From positions 1 to 7,793 of the forward strand of contig NZ_PIZH01000067.1 of NCBI RefSeq assembly GCF_002835825.1: a stretch of 7,793 nucleotides of DNA, given 5' to 3'. The notes below the pieces were generated by a model that saw nothing but the letters and a program-made list of their open reading frames with translations, was not told the origin of the DNA and did no database searches. A program made the position numbers and the translations under genes. The DNA is from Methanoregula sp. GTDB lineage: Archaea > Halobacteriota > Methanomicrobia > Methanomicrobiales > Methanospirillaceae. Within the stretch, counting starts at the first letter, position 1. Every line of letters begins with the position of its first letter. Positions 5,936 to 7,793 of the stretch are shown piece after piece.

Positions 5936-6481
5936 ATGATGCAGGAAGTAAAAATCGCCGGAAACAGGGTTGGCGTGCTGATCGGAAAAGGCGGCGCCAC
6001 GAAAAAGGAGCTGGAGGCAAAGACCCACACCACCATCACCATCGACAGCAAGGAAGGTCTCGTCAAGGTTGAAGGAAGCGACGAGAACACCGTTTCGCTT
6101 CTCAGGGCGGTCGAGATCGTCAATGCCATCAACCGTGGGTTCTCACCCGAACGGGCATTCGAGATGATCGAGGATGAGGACCTCCTCCTCGAAGTAATTG
6201 ATCTTGCCGGCATGGCAGACAATCCCCGCCAGCTCGACCGGCTGAGAGGGCGGATTATCGGGAAGGATGGCCGGGCCCGCGAACAGATCGAGGATATGAC
6301 CGATGTGGAGATCTCGGTTTTCGGCAAGACGGTGGCCCTGATCGGGTACCCCGAGCAGCTCAAGACCGCACGGGCGGCCGTGGATATGCTCATCGAGGGT
6401 GTTCCCCACGAAAATGTCTTTGCGTTCCTTGACCGGAAGAAGAAAGAGGCAAAGCAGGACATGATCAGCTATTATTATTGA
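5936..6481 (+). CDS. Two-KH-domain RNA-binding protein, Dim2/Pno1 type
   Basis: An RNA-binding protein related to eukaryotic Dim2/Pno1, which binds near the 3' end of small-subunit rRNA during maturation and partners the Nob1 nuclease and the Dim1 methyltransferase. In archaea it is also known as a binding partner of aIF2 alpha. The 181-residue product has two KH domains. The first has GKGG at 17-20 (NRVGVLIGKGGATKKELE). The second has GKDG at 109-112 (RGRIIGKDGRAREQIE) followed by VEISVFGKTVALIGYPEQL, which is typical of this family. The frame opens at TTG 5894, but the family begins at MMQEVKIAG, and GGGAG at 5922-5926 is well placed for ATG 5936; ATG 5939 is equally possible. It lies directly downstream of rio1 on the same strand, consistent with one ribosome-maturation transcript. 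It ends in a basic stretch and three tyrosines. Confidence 0.92.
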   Translation: MMQEVKIAGNRVGVLIGKGGATKKELEAKTHTTITIDSKEGLVKVEGSDENTVSLLRAVEIVNAINRGFSPERAFEMIEDEDLLLEVIDLAGMADNPRQLDRLRGRIIGKDGRAREQIEDMTDVEISVFGKTVALIGYPEQLKTARAAVDMLIEGVPHENVFAFLDRKKKEAKQDMISYYY

Positions 6482-6600
6482 GGGGCTTTTCAAAAACAGA
6501 ATTCCCTATTTATGTATTCTGGTGCATTTCCTGTGGAAAATAATTTGATTTATCGATTAGATTTCTCTAAAAGAACTGAAATATCGGCTTTTTTCAGTGG
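6482..6600. other. AT-rich gap after the KH gene with two short hairpins
   Basis: This stretch is far richer in A and T than the flanking genes. CAGAAT (6497-6502) can pair with ATTCTG (6516-6521). ACTGAAA (6575-6581) can pair with TTTCAGT (6592-6598). TTTT at 6487-6490 and T6 at 6589-6594 could end the tyrS-rio1-KH transcript. TATTTATG (6508-6515) resembles a TATA box but lies far from the next gene. No coding frame is credible. Confidence 0.4.
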
Positions 6601-6609
6601 AATTAAAGG
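6601..6609 (+). promoter_or_regulatory. TATA-like box for hel308
   Basis: AATTAAAGG is centred about 25 bases before the hel308 ATG at 6630 and would place the transcript start at or next to the start codon. A second AT-rich run (TTATTTT, 6612-6618) is too close to the ATG to be the main box. This is inferred from spacing only. Confidence 0.4.
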
Positions 6610-6629
6610 GGTTATTTTGGACGTGTGAC

Positions 6630-7793
6630 ATGCAGATTGGCGAGCTCCCCCTTCCGGAACATCTCAGGCAGCAGTACCTGGCAAAGGGCATGCAGGAGCT
6701 CTACCCACCCCAGGCAGAATGCGTTGAGCGGGGGATGTTTGAGGGCCGGAATCTGCTCGTTGCCATCCCCACTGCAAGTGGCAAGACGCTGATTGCCGAG
6801 ATGGCGATGCACAGCCATATTGCCCGAAAAGGCAAGTGCCTCTATATCGTCCCTTTAAAAGCCCTGGCAAGCGAGAAGTACGAGGAGTTCAGCAACAAGC
6901 GTGTCCGTGTGGGTATCGCCACCGGTGACTTCGACCGGCGGGATGATACCCTCGGCAACAATGACATCATTGTTGCCACCAGTGAGAAGGTGGACTCTCT
7001 CCTGCGCAACAATGCCCGGTGGATTGCAGACATCACGCTCCTTGTCATCGATGAGGTCCACCTCATCGACTCCTCCCGCCGCGGGCCGGTTGTCGAGATG
7101 GTCATAGCGAAAATGCGGTACCGGAACCCGGCCATGCAGGTGATCGGGCTCTCGGCAACCATCGGCAATCCCAAGGTCCTTGCCGGGTGGCTGGATGCGG
7201 AACTGGTCACCAGCACCTGGCGCCCGGTCGACCTCCGCCAGGGTGTTTTCTGCAATGACCGGATCCACTTCCGGGAGGGTGAGCGCCGGATCAAGGTGGT
7301 TTCGAAGAATTTCGATGATATTAACCTCTGCCTGGACACCATTGCCGAGGGCGGCCAGTGCCTGGTCTTTGTCTCATCGCGCCGCAATGCCGAGGCCTTT
7401 GCGAAACGGGCTGCCGCGGCTATCAAAAGCGAGGACCCGGACCTGAAAGAGTCTGCACAGGTGCTGGAAAAGACCGCCGAGACCGAGATGGTCAAAACGC
7501 TCGCCGCCTGCGTTGCCCGGGGGGCGGCATTCCACCACGCCGGGCTCAGCCGCCCGGAACGTGCAGTTGTCGAGGAGGGGTTCCGGAAGGGCCTGATAAA
7601 ATGCATCTCGTCAACCCCGACCCTTGCCGCGGGGCTGAACCTCCCTGCACGCCGGGTCATCATTCGCGATTACCTTCGGTTTGCTGCCGGGGAGGGTATG
7701 CAGCCAATCCCCGCAAGCGAGTACCACCAGATGGCGGGAAGGGCCGGCCGGCCCCGGCTGGACCCCTACGGCGAGGCGGTGCTCATTGCAAAG
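6630..7793 (+). CDS. hel308: Hel308 superfamily 2 DNA helicase (C-terminus cut by right edge)
   Basis: Hel308 (Hjm) is an archaeal Ski2-like 3'-5' DNA helicase that acts at stalled or collapsed replication forks. The frame stays open from ATG 6630 to the last base, giving 388 codons of an expected 700 or so. The order of motifs is right. The N-terminal PLPEHL and ELYPPQAE form the Q-motif region (24-30). Walker A is IPTASGKT at 46-53. [13 protein letters not shown] spans 75-87. [10 protein letters not shown] (117-126) and Walker B DEVH (141-144) precede motif III SAT at 175-177. The second RecA domain shows [36 protein letters not shown] and motif [10 protein letters not shown] (367-374). The missing part should hold the winged-helix, ratchet and C-terminal domains. 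ELYPPQAE and AIPTASGKT distinguish it from RNA helicases of the group. No Shine-Dalgarno precedes the start; a TATA-like element about 25 bases upstream suggests a leaderless mRNA. Confidence 0.96.
   Translation, partial: MQIGELPLPEHLRQQYLAKGMQELYPPQAECVERGMFEGRNLLVAIPTASGKTLIAEMAMHSHIARKGKCLYIVPLKALASEKYEEFSNKRVRVGIATGDFDRRDDTLGNNDIIVATSEKVDSLLRNNARWIADITLLVIDEVHLIDSSRRGPVVEMVIAKMRYRNPAMQVIGLSATIGNPKVLAGWLDAELVTSTWRPVDLRQGVFCNDRIHFREGERRIKVVSKNFDDINLCLDTIAEGGQCLVFVSSRRNAEAFAKRAAAAIKSEDPDLKESAQVLEKTAETEMVKTLAACVARGAAFHHAGLSRPERAVVEEGFRKGLIKCISSTPTLAAGLNLPARRVIIRDYLRFAAGEGMQPIPASEYHQMAGRAGRPRLDPYGEAVLIAK

Overview
The window looks like a euryarchaeal methanogen chromosome, most likely order Methanomicrobiales (a Methanoregula-like organism is my guess from gene content and style; no search was run). 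The evidence is an archaeal phosphorylating GAPDH, an archaeal TyrRS, Rio1 next to a two-KH Dim2/Pno1 protein, Tsr3, and the archaeal helicase Hel308. Several genes also start with no Shine-Dalgarno but with a TATA-like element 25-35 bases upstream, as expected for archaeal leaderless transcripts. There is no sign of a phage, insertion sequence or CRISPR array.

Layout. Positions 1-1168 (minus) hold the N-terminal 389 codons of a multi-pass GT39/PMT-type glycosyltransferase that runs off the left edge. Positions 1281-2138 (minus) hold a two-domain protein: an N-terminal DUF523/TudS-like (thiouracil desulfidase-like) module joined to a C-terminal nucleoside 2-deoxyribosyltransferase module. Divergent from it and only 31 bases away, 2170-2661 (plus) encodes Tsr3. 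A gene-free stretch of about 400 bases (2662-3064) follows. It carries three copies of a 17-base motif in alternating orientation about 100 bases apart, plus smaller hairpins, and lies in front of the GAPDH gene (3065-4096). Then come tyrS (4122-5063), rio1 (5093-5881) and the KH protein (5936-6481), all plus strand with short gaps and probably co-transcribed. After an AT-rich gap (6482-6629), hel308 begins at 6630 and runs off the right edge.

How the genes fit together. Tsr3, Rio1 and Dim2/Pno1 all act late in small ribosomal subunit maturation, and TyrRS adds a translation function, so 2170-6481 is largely a ribosome/translation neighbourhood with GAPDH (central carbon metabolism) inside it. 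The left part concerns surface glycan or lipid glycosylation and nucleobase/nucleoside salvage or clean-up. Hel308 starts a DNA-repair gene.

The two observations most worth following are the alternating repeat triplet with competing hairpins between tsr3 and the GAPDH gene, and the fusion of a three-cysteine TudS-like module to a deoxyribosyltransferase.
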